The notes beneath the pieces are model-generated. The model was not told the origin of the DNA. It made no database searches and saw nothing but the letters and a program-made list of their open reading frames with translations. A program made the position numbers and the translations under genes. A stretch of 64,000 nt of DNA, taken from the NCBI GenBank assembly GCA_052146815.1, contig JBKQMG010000134.1:1-64000 (forward strand), given 5' to 3'. Origin of the DNA: DATJZH01 sp052146815. Lineage in GTDB: Bacteria > Actinomycetota > Actinomycetes > Streptosporangiales > Streptosporangiaceae. Each line of letters opens with the position of its first letter. Position 1 is the stretch's first letter. This document shows positions 1 through 8,802 of this stretch, piece by piece.

Positions 1-22
1 TGCGGCCGGGCCCCCGGCCGCA
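1..22. terminator. GC-rich perfect hairpin
   Basis: Ten-base perfect arms (TGCGGCCGGG / CCCGGCCGCA) with a 2-base loop lie at the very start of the window. It could terminate a gene outside the window. No T-run follows, as is usual for high-GC actinobacteria. The rest of the leader (23-164) shows no convincing gene, only a weak AGGGAG about 11 bases before the first start codon. Confidence 0.45.
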
Positions 23-164
23 GCCGGCGGCGTCAGCCGGCCGGCCCCTGGCGCGCCGTGCTCGGGTCGCGGGTACGGTCAAAGATGCGCAGCGGGTCGC
101 CGCCGGCGGCGCCCAGGTCATCGTCCATTCCGTCCATTCCGCCGTCAGGGAGCGTGCAGCAGCG

Positions 165-2930
165 ATGGTCCTCTCGTTCATCGTCGACGGAGCTGAGGTC
201 AGCGTCCCGCAGGCCGATGGCCAGACGCTGCTGGACGCGCTGCGCGAGGACCTGGGCATCACCGGGCCGAAGCCTGGCTGCGGCGAGGGCGCCTGCGGGG
301 CCTGCACCGTGCTGGTCGGCCGGCGGGCCGTCACTTCCTGCACGACGCCCGCGGCCGAGGTCGCGGGGCAGCGGATCACCACGGTCGCGGGCCTCGCCGA
401 GGACGGCATCCTGCATCCCGTCCAGCAGGCGTGGCTGGAGACCGGCGCGATGCAGTGCGGCTACTGCACGCCCGGCTGGCTGACCGCGACCGCGGCGCTG
501 CTGGCCCGCACGCCCGATCCGTCTGACGACAGGATCGCCGCTGAGCTGGCCGGCCACGTCTGCCGGTGCTGCACCTACCCCCGGATCCTGCGTGCGGTCC
601 GCCGAGCGGCCGAGCTGATGAGCCATCCCGAGGAACTCCAGCCCGTCCCGCACCAGCCGGACGGCCTGGTCTTCGATCAGCAGCCGGGTGATGCCGCAAC
701 GGTGCCCGCCGGGCCGGTGCCCGTCGCGCGGGTGCCCGCCGGGCTCCCGTGGGATCAGGCGGCCAAGGACGGCGAGTCTTTCTTCGGGCCGCTGCCCGAC
801 GGGCTCGTCACCGTCGTCGCCCCGGAGCCCGGCGCTGGCACCGGCCTGGCGGGCAGCTCACCGGCGGGGGGCGCCCCGGCCGCCGCGCCCGGGCCAGCGC
901 AGTGGGACGCACCGGACGAAGCGTGGGTCCACGTCGGCGCCGACGGCGTGGTGACGGCGTTCACCGGCAAGGTCGAGGGGGGGCAGGGCACCCGCACGGC
1001 GCTGGCGCAGCTGGTCGCTGAGGAGCTCGCGGTCGGGCCGGGGTCCGTGCGCGTGGTGATGGGCCGCACGGACGTCTCCCCTTTCGACCTCGGCACCTTC
1101 GGCAGCCGGTCGATGCCGCACGCGGCGCCGCCGCTGCGGGCCGCCGCCGCTGCCGCGCGGGACCTGCTGCGGGAGGCGGCCGCGCAGCGGTTCGGCATCC
1201 CGGCCGCGGACCTTACCGTGGCCGGCGGCCTGATCGCGGGGCCCGACGGCGCGCCGAGCATCAGCTACGCCGACCTGCTGTCCGGCGTGCGCCGGGTCGA
1301 GCGGGTGCCCGCCGACAGCCCGGTCACCGAGCCGGCCGCCTGGCAGTCGGCAGGGCGCCCCGCCCGCGCCGTCGGCGGCGCCCACGTGGTGACCGGCGCC
1401 AAGCGCTTCCCCGCCGACCTGAGCATGGACGGCATGCTGCATGGCTGCGTACTCCGGGCCCCGGCGTTCGGCGCCCGGCTCCGCAGCGCGGACACCCGCG
1501 CCGCAGCGGCGATGCCCGGCGTGACGATCGTCCGCGAGGGCGATTTCGTCGCCGCCGCGGCCCCGCGGCGGGCCGACGCCTGGCGCGCGATCGAGGCCGT
1601 CGAAGCGAGCTGGGAGACCGAGCCGCAGCCGGACCGGGCGCAGCTCACAGCCTGGCTGCGGGCACATCCCATCGAGGGCGGCGAAGGGTGGAGCGCCCCG
1701 TTCCGGCACGAGACAGGTGACGTCGACGCGGCCCTGGCCGCCGGCCCGGTCCGGCTGTCGGCGCAGTACACCGCCGCCTATATCGCCCACGTCCCGCTCG
1801 AGGCCAGGTCCGCCCTGGCGCGCTGGGAGGAGGGCCAGCTGACGGTATGGACGGGCACGTCCACGCCGTTCCGGGCGCGCCGCGAGCTGGCAGCCGCGCT
1901 GGGCGTCGCCGAGACCGCCGTCCGCGTGATCGTGCCGGATTACGGCGGCGGGTTCGGCGGCAAGCACGGCAGTGCCGTGGCCCTGGAGGCTGCCCGGCTC
2001 GCGCGGGCCGCCGGCCGGCCGGTCAAGGTGCAGTGGAGCAGGCACGAGGAGTTCCACTGGAGCTATCTGCGCCCGGCCGCGGTCATCGACGTGGACTGCA
2101 GCGCCGACGCGAGCGGCGCAATCACCGGCTGGTCGTTCACGAACATCCTCTCCGGCCAGATCGGCATCCTGCCTTCGTACCGGATCCCGCACCAGCGCCT
2201 CGTCTACCAGCCGGCGCAGCCGCCGCTGCCACGCGGCTCGTACCGGGCGCTTTCCGCCACGGCGAACAGCTTCGCGCGCGAAGCTCATCTCGACGAGCTG
2301 GCCGCGGCCGTCGGCGCTGACCGCCTCGAGTACCGGCTGCGGCACCTGGACGACGAGCGGCTCGCGGCGGTGCTCGTGGCGGCCGCCGGCGAGCTGGACT
2401 GGCAGCCCGCGGCACCGCCGGCCGGGCTCGCGCCGGGCACCGGAGTCGGCATTGCCGGCGGCTTCGAGAAGGGCGGCCGGGTCGCCACCGCGGCGCAGGT
2501 CCGGGTCGATGACGACGGACGGCTGGACGTGCTCCGCCTGGTCACGGCCTTCGACTGCGGCGCCGTCGTCAGCCCCGACAACCTCAGGAACCAGATCGAG
2601 GGCGCCGTGATGATGGGACTCGGCGGCGCCCTGTTCGAGGAAGTCGACTTCGCCGGCGGGAAGATACTGAACGCGTCGATGTCGCAGTACCGGGTCCCCC
2701 GGCTCACCGACCTGCCATCGGTCGACGTGCTGCTGCTCGACCGGCCCGGCGAGCCGTCGGCGGGCGGCGGCGAGACGCCGATCATCGGCGTGGCCCCCGC
2801 GATCGCGAATGCCATCTTCGACGCCTGCGGGATCAGGCTCCGGTCAATGCCGCTTGCGCCCGCCGGGAGAGTACCGGGCGCCCGCGGCAGCATCCGGCAG
2901 CAGGCCAGCACGGACACGGCCCGGCCGTGA
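165..2930 (+). CDS. Fused [2Fe-2S]/molybdopterin xanthine dehydrogenase-family oxidoreductase
   Basis: A 921-residue protein joining the small and large subunits of a xanthine oxidase-family hydroxylase (isoquinoline 1-oxidoreductase or aldehyde oxidase type). Residues 1-150 carry two [2Fe-2S] clusters: C39, C44, C47 and C59 in the plant-ferredoxin fold, then CGYC at 98-101 with CRCC around 133-136. From about residue 250 the molybdopterin domain follows, with a Gly-rich FGGK loop and, near the C-terminus, the GGGET motif whose Glu is the family's catalytic base. There is no FAD subunit, so electrons probably leave to a separate acceptor. No Tat signal is visible, so it is probably cytoplasmic. 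The substrate cannot be read from sequence. The stop overlaps the next start (GTGA), so the two genes are probably translationally coupled. Confidence 0.85.
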   Translation: MVLSFIVDGAEVSVPQADGQTLLDALREDLGITGPKPGCGEGACGACTVLVGRRAVTSCTTPAAEVAGQRITTVAGLAEDGILHPVQQAWLETGAMQCGYCTPGWLTATAALLARTPDPSDDRIAAELAGHVCRCCTYPRILRAVRRAAELMSHPEELQPVPHQPDGLVFDQQPGDAATVPAGPVPVARVPAGLPWDQAAKDGESFFGPLPDGLVTVVAPEPGAGTGLAGSSPAGGAPAAAPGPAQWDAPDEAWVHVGADGVVTAFTGKVEGGQGTRTALAQLVAEELAVGPGSVRVVMGRTDVSPFDLGTFGSRSMPHAAPPLRAAAAAARDLLREAAAQRFGIPAADLTVAGGLIAGPDGAPSISYADLLSGVRRVERVPADSPVTEPAAWQSAGRPARAVGGAHVVTGAKRFPADLSMDGMLHGCVLRAPAFGARLRSADTRAAAAMPGVTIVREGDFVAAAAPRRADAWRAIEAVEASWETEPQPDRAQLTAWLRAHPIEGGEGWSAPFRHETGDVDAALAAGPVRLSAQYTAAYIAHVPLEARSALARWEEGQLTVWTGTSTPFRARRELAAALGVAETAVRVIVPDYGGGFGGKHGSAVALEAARLARAAGRPVKVQWSRHEEFHWSYLRPAAVIDVDCSADASGAITGWSFTNILSGQIGILPSYRIPHQRLVYQPAQPPLPRGSYRALSATANSFAREAHLDELAAAVGADRLEYRLRHLDDERLAAVLVAAAGELDWQPAAPPAGLAPGTGVGIAGGFEKGGRVATAAQVRVDDDGRLDVLRLVTAFDCGAVVSPDNLRNQIEGAVMMGLGGALFEEVDFAGGKILNASMSQYRVPRLTDLPSVDVLLLDRPGEPSAGGGETPIIGVAPAIANAIFDACGIRLRSMPLAPAGRVPGARGSIRQQASTDTARP

Positions 2931-5584
2931 GAGTCGTTTCGCAGCGCCGCAGCAGACGGGCCGTGACAATGCGCCCAGCACCGGCAGGCCGCCGCGCCCT
3001 GCTGGTCCGCGCCCTGCTGGTCCGGGCCGCGCGGGGCCTCGCCGTGCTGGCCGCTGCGGTCCTGTGCACCGCCGTCCTCGTCCCGGCCGCGCTGTCGGCG
3101 GCCAGCGCGGCGCCGACGGCCGCCACGCCGCGCCGGGCCGGCGACCAGATCGTCGTCACCATCGGCGCCGGCGGCAGCAGCGGGCTGGTCCAGCCGTTCG
3201 GCCTGGCGATCGGGCGGTACGCCACCGTGTGGACGGTCGACCGTGCCACCGGCGGGGTGGCGCAGTTCCGCCAGTCCGGCTCGCCCGTCACTGCGTTCGC
3301 CGGCCACGGCCGGGCGGCCCTGGACCAGCCGCAGGACATCGCGGTCGACTCCCGCGGTGACCTTTGGGTCGCCGACACCGGGCACCACCGCATCGTCAAG
3401 TTCTCGCCGTCCGGTGCGCTTCTCGCGGTTGCCTCGCCGCCCGGCCGCCGCGCCCGCCGTCTGAGCCGGCCGGTCGGGATCGCGGTGGCGCCGTCGGGGC
3501 GCGTGCTGGTCGCCGACCAGGGCAACGACGTCGTCGAGAGCTACTCGCCTGCGGGCGGCTACCTCGGCTCGCTGCGCGTCGGCCAGGCGGGCGGCGTGAC
3601 CGCCAGCCGCGCCGACGGCGTGACCGCTAACCGGGCCGGTGACATCTGGGTCACGACCGCCGGATTCCCGCGGCATAACAAGATCGCTGAGTACTCGCCG
3701 TCCGGCAGGCTGATGCGGTCCTTCGGCAAGACGCAGGCCAGCTTCGGCGCGCTTTCTGATCCGGCGGGGATCGCGGTCGCGCCGGACGGCCGGATCTACG
3801 TCAGCCAGCCCGACTACGGCCTGGTGACGGTCTTCGGCTCCGACGGCCGGTTCGCCGGCCAGCTGGGCCTGCGGCCGGGCCAGAGCCTGGCCTTTCCCGA
3901 GGGCATCGCGGTCACGGCCGCCGGAGAGGTGTGGGTGGCCGACAGCGGGGCCGGCCGGGTGGTGGAACTCGCCGGCCTGCGCCCGGTGGCGGCGGCGCAC
4001 CGCAGCGTCGCCTGGGGCCTGTGGGCGGGCCTGATCGCGGCGCTCGCCGTCATCGTCGCCGGGGCGCTGGTGATCGCCCGGCGGCGGCGCCGGCCGCCGG
4101 GCCGCCCGGCCGGCGAGGCGCCAGGGACGCCGCAGGCCCCGGCGGAGGCGGACACCCCGGTGGCCGGCCCGGCGCAGGCCATCTCGAGGCGCGGCCTGAT
4201 CGGCGGCGCGACGCTGCTGACCGGTGCCGCGGTCGGTGGCGGGAACCTGCCGGCCAGCCTGACCAGGGCGCTGGCCGCGAGTGTGGCCGCGCCGCCGCGG
4301 GCCAGGCTGGCCGACATCGAGCACATCGTGATCCTGATGCAGGAGAACCGCAGCTTCGACCACTACTTCGGCACGATGCCGGGCGTGCGCGGTTTCGCCG
4401 ACCCGCACGCGATGTCCCTGCCGGATGGCAGGTCAGTTTTCGAGCAGCCGGACCCCTCTCATGCGCAGGGCTACCTGATGCCATTCCATTACGACACCAG
4501 GACCACCAGCGCGCAGGCCACCCCCGACCTGGATCACAGCTGGCGCACCCAGCACGAGGCCTGGGCGCGCGGCCGGATGGATGCCTGGGTCGCCGCCAAG
4601 GGCCAGCACACGATGGGCTACTTCACCCGCGCCGACATCCCGTTCCACTGGGCCCTGGCCGAGGCGTTCACCCTGTGCGACAACTATCACTGCTCGGTCC
4701 TCGGACCCACCGACCCGAACCGGCTGCACATGTGGACCGGGATGGTCGACCCGCAGGGCCGGGCCGGGGGCCCGGTGACCGGCGACGCCCCCACCTTCAG
4801 CGGGCAGACGCTGTCGTGGACGACCTACCCCGAACGGCTCGAGCGGGCCGGCGTGAGTTGGCAGGTCTATCAGGAGGCCGACAACTACGACAACAACGCG
4901 CTGGCCTGGTTCACCCAGTACCTTAGGGCGCCGCCGTCGTCGCCGCTGTATCAGCGGGGCATCCTCGCCCGGCCGGCCGGGACGTTCGAGGACGATGCCA
5001 GGGCGGACCGGCTTCCCCGGGTCTCGTGGCTGATCGCGCCGACAGCGCAGTCCGAGCATCCGCGGTATTTCCCCGCCGCGGGCGCCGAGTACATCGCGCA
5101 GAAGCTCGACGCGATCGCCTCGAACCGCGACGTCTGGGCCAAGACGGCGTTCATTCTCTGCTACGACGAGAACGACGGGATTTTTGATCACGTGCCGCCG
5201 CCCACGCCGCCGCCGGGGACTCCGGATGAGTTCATCGGCGGCGAGCCGATCGGCCTGGGCTTCCGCGTCCCGGTCACAGTGGTCTCCCCGTGGACGGCCG
5301 GCGGCTACGTCAGCTCGGACCTGTTCGATCACACGTCGCTGCTGCGCCTGCTGGAGACCCGTTTCGGGGTGCCCGAGCCGAACATCAGCGCCTGGCGGCG
5401 CCGCACCTGCGGCGACCTGACCTCGGTGTTCCGGCTGGACGGTGCCCCGGCCCGGTACCCGCACCAGAATCCGCGGCTCCGGCTGTCCGCGGCCGAGGCG
5501 AGCCTGCTCACCGCCCAGCGGCAGGTCAGCCAGAATCCGGCGCCGGCCGTCCCGGCCGTCAACCGGCCGCTGCCGAAGCAGTAG
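2927..5584 (+). CDS. NHL beta-propeller / PF04185 phosphoesterase fusion, membrane protein
   Basis: An 885-residue protein with an unusual order of parts. A hydrophobic export segment spans about 36-60. NHL propeller repeats spanning about 75-345 carry the recurring pattern PxGIAV..G.(I/V)xVAD. A second transmembrane helix (about 359-382) ends in a run of arginines. A Tat-like motif, SRRGLIGG, lies at about 420-427 and is followed by a hydrophobic stretch. From about 464 comes an alkaline-phosphatase-superfamily phosphoesterase of phospholipase C/AcpA type, with the MQENRSFDHYFG metal-site motif, a DEND block and a VVSPW..GGY..S..FDHTS tail. By inference both domains face outward, hydrolysing phosphoesters or phospholipids. 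Start GTG 2927 overlaps the upstream stop; an in-frame ATG at residue 15 is an alternative. Confidence 0.8.
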   Translation: MRVVSQRRSRRAVTMRPAPAGRRALLVRALLVRAARGLAVLAAAVLCTAVLVPAALSAASAAPTAATPRRAGDQIVVTIGAGGSSGLVQPFGLAIGRYATVWTVDRATGGVAQFRQSGSPVTAFAGHGRAALDQPQDIAVDSRGDLWVADTGHHRIVKFSPSGALLAVASPPGRRARRLSRPVGIAVAPSGRVLVADQGNDVVESYSPAGGYLGSLRVGQAGGVTASRADGVTANRAGDIWVTTAGFPRHNKIAEYSPSGRLMRSFGKTQASFGALSDPAGIAVAPDGRIYVSQPDYGLVTVFGSDGRFAGQLGLRPGQSLAFPEGIAVTAAGEVWVADSGAGRVVELAGLRPVAAAHRSVAWGLWAGLIAALAVIVAGALVIARRRRRPPGRPAGEAPGTPQAPAEADTPVAGPAQAISRRGLIGGATLLTGAAVGGGNLPASLTRALAASVAAPPRARLADIEHIVILMQENRSFDHYFGTMPGVRGFADPHAMSLPDGRSVFEQPDPSHAQGYLMPFHYDTRTTSAQATPDLDHSWRTQHEAWARGRMDAWVAAKGQHTMGYFTRADIPFHWALAEAFTLCDNYHCSVLGPTDPNRLHMWTGMVDPQGRAGGPVTGDAPTFSGQTLSWTTYPERLERAGVSWQVYQEADNYDNNALAWFTQYLRAPPSSPLYQRGILARPAGTFEDDARADRLPRVSWLIAPTAQSEHPRYFPAAGAEYIAQKLDAIASNRDVWAKTAFILCYDENDGIFDHVPPPTPPPGTPDEFIGGEPIGLGFRVPVTVVSPWTAGGYVSSDLFDHTSLLRLLETRFGVPEPNISAWRRRTCGDLTSVFRLDGAPARYPHQNPRLRLSAAEASLLTAQRQVSQNPAPAVPAVNRPLPKQ

Positions 5585-5590
5585 CGCCAC

Positions 5591-5612
5591 GCGCCCCGGC
5601 GGAGCGCCGGGC
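5591..5612. terminator. Hairpin between convergent genes
   Basis: CGCCCCGGCG and CGCCGGGCG pair with one bulged C across a 3-base loop. It fills the short gap between the stops of the two convergent phosphoesterase genes, so it may act in both directions. Confidence 0.5.
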
Positions 5613-5613
5613 G

Positions 5614-6492
5614 TCAGCTGGTGAAAAGGTCGCTCATCACCGCGGCCTGCGCGTCATTGGCGGTCAGCGGGTCCAGGCTCCAGGCCGCCTCAATGGTCCG
5701 CAGCAGCGAGTAATGGCTGTAGGCGGCGGCTGACCGGTATCCGGCCGATACCTCGTCGGCGATGACGAGCGTGGCCACCTGGTTGCCGGGAGCGTTGTCG
5801 TCTTCGTCCCACGTGATGAACAGCAGCGACCGCTGCTCCGTCCAGGCCGGCGAGTCAAGGAGCAGAGGGACCTGATCGGACAGCCAGGTGTCCCCCTGGG
5901 CCACGGTGCCGTCGTGCATGTCATCAAGCATGCTGGGGGTGATCCAGCCGAACGCCGGCGTGGTCTGCGCGGCGGCGAGGTCGGTCGCCAGCTGGCTGTA
6001 GGGAACGACGTTCGCCAGCTGGGCCGGATCGGCGCGCAGATCGTCGTAGTAGACGAAAGGATCATGTTTCTGCAGATAGGGGTAGGCGTCGCCGAGATAG
6101 CCCGCCGAGGGCATGGATTCCATGTAGGCGCGCCAGCTCCGCCCCGAGGGCGTGATCCGGTCCGTCACCAGGTTGGGTGCGTCCTGGAAACAGTCGGTGC
6201 AGTCGGCGGTAATGCCGAAAGTGTCGCCGCCGGTGAGAGCCAGGTAATTCGGCAGGCTGGGATGGGCGACCGATACGTAGTTGGCGGCCAGGCCGTAGTC
6301 GGCCGCGAGCTCGTTCAGGTAAGGCGCATCCGCATTGCCGATGATCTCGCTGAAGCCGTGGTTTTCCATGATGATGATGAAGATGTGATCGAAGTCAGGC
6401 ACCAGGGGCTGAGCCATCTCACTACGGTAGCGTTCTGCGAGCGGTGCTCCCCCGCCTTCCATTTCGGCGATCCGGTCAGCGACGGCGAGCAT
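5614..6492 (-). CDS. PF04185-type acid phosphatase/phosphoesterase
   Basis: A 292-residue phosphoesterase of the AcpA/alkaline phosphatase superfamily. IIMENHGFSEIIG holds the usual metal-ligand ENxxF/Y pattern, HPSLPNYLAL is the following substrate-site block, and FITWDEDDN is the second metal site. I chose ATG 6492 because AGGAGG stands 5 bases upstream; the frame stays open further upstream without a site as good. No signal peptide is visible, unusual for this normally secreted family, so either export is atypical or it acts in the cytoplasm. It converges on the NHL-fusion phosphoesterase and diverges by 31 bases from the pentapeptide gene. Confidence 0.8.
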   Translation of the reverse strand: MLAVADRIAEMEGGGAPLAERYRSEMAQPLVPDFDHIFIIIMENHGFSEIIGNADAPYLNELAADYGLAANYVSVAHPSLPNYLALTGGDTFGITADCTDCFQDAPNLVTDRITPSGRSWRAYMESMPSAGYLGDAYPYLQKHDPFVYYDDLRADPAQLANVVPYSQLATDLAAAQTTPAFGWITPSMLDDMHDGTVAQGDTWLSDQVPLLLDSPAWTEQRSLLFITWDEDDNAPGNQVATLVIADEVSAGYRSAAAYSHYSLLRTIEAAWSLDPLTANDAQAAVMSDLFTS

Positions 6493-6523
6493 CTGACCTC
6501 CTACGGGCTGCAGGCCAATCCTG

Positions 6524-6979
6524 GTGGCCTGCAGCCCGGTGGAGACCCGCTCGACGACCCCCCACTCTGAGACCGAGCGGCTCACTTATCTCGATCCGGA
6601 AGCTCTGGGCGGCCTCGACCTGGACGGGCACCGGGCGGACATCAACGCGCTGCTGCTGCGTGTGAGCGAGCGCGTGCGCGCCGGCCAGCAGCGCCGCGAT
6701 GGTGATCTGCGCGGTGCGGCGCTGATCGAGGCTGATCTACGCGGCGCCGATCTGCATGCCGCCAGCCTTCGGGGCGCGCGCCTGATCGGCGCTGACCTGC
6801 GGGGCGCTGACCTGAGCCTGGCTGACCTGACCGGTGCGGACCTGCGCGGGACCGACGTGCGGGGCGCCGATCTCAGCGAGGCCATTTTTCTGGCCCAGTC
6901 ACAGGTCGACGCGGCGCGCGGTGATGCGGGCACCAGGCTGCCACCATCGCTGGCTGCCCCCGCGCGCTGGCCGGCCTAG
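6524..6979 (+). CDS. Pentapeptide-repeat protein, apparently N-terminally truncated
   Basis: 151 residues. From about 62 to 120 run tandem A(D/N)LxG pentapeptides (GADLRGADL-type), forming the right-handed quadrilateral helix of PF00805. The C-terminus reads FLAQSQVDAARGD..TRLPPSL. From recall, actinobacterial relatives with this C-terminus and the preceding ETERLT..NALLLRVSE segment carry about 120 more N-terminal residues with several cysteines (CGxCFxLCC); here the protein begins almost at the ETERLT segment. The start is unclear (GTG 6524 or GTG 6539) and no ribosome binding site is evident. It may be a 5'-deleted gene abutting the divergent phosphoesterase. The function of the family is unknown. 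Confidence 0.65.
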   Translation: MACSPVETRSTTPHSETERLTYLDPEALGGLDLDGHRADINALLLRVSERVRAGQQRRDGDLRGAALIEADLRGADLHAASLRGARLIGADLRGADLSLADLTGADLRGTDVRGADLSEAIFLAQSQVDAARGDAGTRLPPSLAAPARWPA

Positions 6980-6984
6980 CAGGC

Positions 6985-8289
6985 TCAGAGCAGGTCGCGG
7001 CGGCGCCGCAGCAGGTCGCGCTCGGCGGAATTGCCGCACCGGGCGATCGCGGCGTCGTAGGCCAGCGCCGCCTCGGCGCTGCGGCCAAGCCTGCGCAGCA
7101 AGTCGGCCCGGATGGCGTGGAAGAGGTAGTACCCATCGAGGCCGAGCGCGTCCACGAGAGGGAGCGCCGTCTGCGGTCCGCTGACCTCCGCGACGGCGAC
7201 CGCCCGGTTGAGCCGGACCACCGTGGTCGGGGTGAGGAGGAGAAGCTGATCGTAGAGCTGCAGGATCTGCCGCCAGTCGGTATCGGCGGCCGCCGGAGCG
7301 TCGCAGTGCACGGCGTTGATCGCGGCCTGGATCTGATAGGGGCCGGGCTGGCCCAGCTGCAGGCACTGCCGGACGATCGCCTTTCCTTCGGCGATCAGGC
7401 GGGCATCCCAGCGGCTGCGGTCCTGCTCCCCCAGCGGCACCAGGTCACCGCCGGAGGTCGTGCGCGCATCCCGCCGTGCCTGGGCCAGCAGCATGAGCGC
7501 GAGCAGCCCCATGACCTCGGGCTCGCCGGGCATGAGATCCGCCAGCAGCCGGCCGAGGCGGATGGCCTCCGCGCAGAGGTCATCGCGGACGAGCTGTCCG
7601 CCTGAGCTCGCCGCGTACCCCTCGTTGAAGATCAGGTAGACGACGGCGAGCACCGTACGCAGGCGCCCGGGCAGATCGCTGCCGTCCGGAACCCGGTAGG
7701 GAATCCGCGCGTCGCGGATCTTGCCCTTGGCCCGCACCAGGCGCTGGGCCATTGTCGGCTCGGGGACCAGGAACGCGCGGGCGATCTCCGCGGTGCTGAG
7801 ACCGCCGAGCAGGCGGAGGGTCAGGGCGACCTGGGCGCCTGCTGCCAGCGCGGGGTGGCAGCACGTGAAGATCAGGCGCAGCCGGTCGTCGCGCACCGCG
7901 CCCTCCTCGCCCGGCTCGCTGCTCGCGTGCAGCAGGGCCGCCTGGGCCTGCCGGTCCTGCCGGGACGCTTCCCGGCGCAGCCGGTCGATGGCGCGGCGGC
8001 GGGCGGTGGTGATGATCCACCCGGCCGGGCTCGGCGGCAGGCCGTCGGAAGGCCACCGAGCGGCCGCGGCCGTGAATGCGTCCTGGACCGCGTCTTCGGC
8101 GGTGTCGATATCGCCGAAGACGCGGACCAGTAACGCGACCGCGCGGCCGTATTCTGCGCGGAACACGTCCTCGATCTCGGTGCGGCCCGGCGGGCCGGTC
8201 CCCTGCGGCGAGCTCAGCGGTCGGAGCCGTCCTGGAACGGCCGCACCTCGGTCGGCAGGGTCGTGATGGCCGCCAACCTGCGGCCCCAC
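6985..8289 (-). CDS. ECF42-type RNA polymerase sigma factor
   Basis: About 410-434 residues: sigma-70 region 2 (VFRAEYGRAVALLVR...DTAEDAVQDAF), region 4 (STAEIARAFLVPEPTMAQRL) and a long helical C-terminal extension of about 200 residues with TPR-like helices (DUF6596 region; LFHAIRADLLRRLGRSAEAA). This layout and the adjacent DGPF-motif gene are the hallmark of the ECF42 group, which lacks a classical anti-sigma factor. The start is uncertain: the only standard codon upstream is GTG 8289, giving a 76-base overlap with the YCII gene; the homologous sequence begins just after that gene's stop, so coupling from a non-standard start is possible. Its terminus converges closely on the pentapeptide gene. 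Confidence 0.85.
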   Translation of the reverse strand: MGPQVGGHHDPADRGAAVPGRLRPLSSPQGTGPPGRTEIEDVFRAEYGRAVALLVRVFGDIDTAEDAVQDAFTAAAARWPSDGLPPSPAGWIITTARRRAIDRLRREASRQDRQAQAALLHASSEPGEEGAVRDDRLRLIFTCCHPALAAGAQVALTLRLLGGLSTAEIARAFLVPEPTMAQRLVRAKGKIRDARIPYRVPDGSDLPGRLRTVLAVVYLIFNEGYAASSGGQLVRDDLCAEAIRLGRLLADLMPGEPEVMGLLALMLLAQARRDARTTSGGDLVPLGEQDRSRWDARLIAEGKAIVRQCLQLGQPGPYQIQAAINAVHCDAPAAADTDWRQILQLYDQLLLLTPTTVVRLNRAVAVAEVSGPQTALPLVDALGLDGYYLFHAIRADLLRRLGRSAEAALAYDAAIARCGNSAERDLLRRRRDLL

Positions 8290-8567
8290 TCCAGCGCGGC
8301 GTCCAGGTCAGGCGCCGTGATGATGGTGAACCCGCCCAGGTGCTCCTTGCCCTCGGCAAACGGGCCATCGGTCGTGACGATGCCGCCGTCCTCGAGGCGC
8401 AGCACCGTCGCGGTGCTCGGCGCGTGCAGACCGCCGGAGAACACCCAGGCGCCCGCGGACCTCATCTCCTCCCGCAGGACATCGAGTTCCGCCATGATCT
8501 TTTGCAGGACCTCAGGCGGGGGAACCGGGCCATCGGGCTGGTACATGCTCAGCAGGTACTGCGTCAC
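8214..8567 (-). CDS. YCII-related DGPF-motif protein, ECF42 partner
   Basis: A 117-residue YCII-family protein. It begins with MTQYLLSMYQP and contains the eponymous TTDGPFAEGKEHLGGF motif, with the alpha/beta ferredoxin-like YCII core following. Start GTG 8567 is set by AGGAGG 7 bases upstream; the frame is open further up without such a site. It is co-transcribed with, and just upstream of, the ECF42 sigma gene. DGPF proteins are established regulon members and neighbours of ECF42 sigma factors; their biochemical role is not known. Confidence 0.88.
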   Translation of the reverse strand: MTQYLLSMYQPDGPVPPPEVLQKIMAELDVLREEMRSAGAWVFSGGLHAPSTATVLRLEDGGIVTTDGPFAEGKEHLGGFTIITAPDLDAALEWGRRLAAITTLPTEVRPFQDGSDR

Positions 8568-8802
8568 TGAGGTTCCTCCTTGACTGTGCGGCCGCCCCGT
8601 GGCGGCCTCTCGCCCTTTACACGAACGGCCCCGGGCCAGATCGACAGCGCACCCGGCCGCAGTCCGGATCTGGCCCGGGGCCGGATGAGGTGGCCGTGCC
8701 ATGCTGGGACCTGGACGGGCGGGGCAGGCTGGATCAGCAGGTACGTGCTGAGAGCACCATGGTCATGTCCGGAGAGTAATCCACGAGGAGGGGAGATTTC
8801 GC

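Noticed and set aside
33..653. Minus-strand open frame at the left edge
   Set aside because: It overlaps the [2Fe-2S] domain of the molybdoenzyme and has no domain or start signal.
2285..4408. Long open minus-strand frame opposite the molybdoenzyme and NHL fusion
   Set aside because: No recognisable domain, low-complexity Arg/Gly/Asp composition, and complete overlap with two well supported plus-strand genes.
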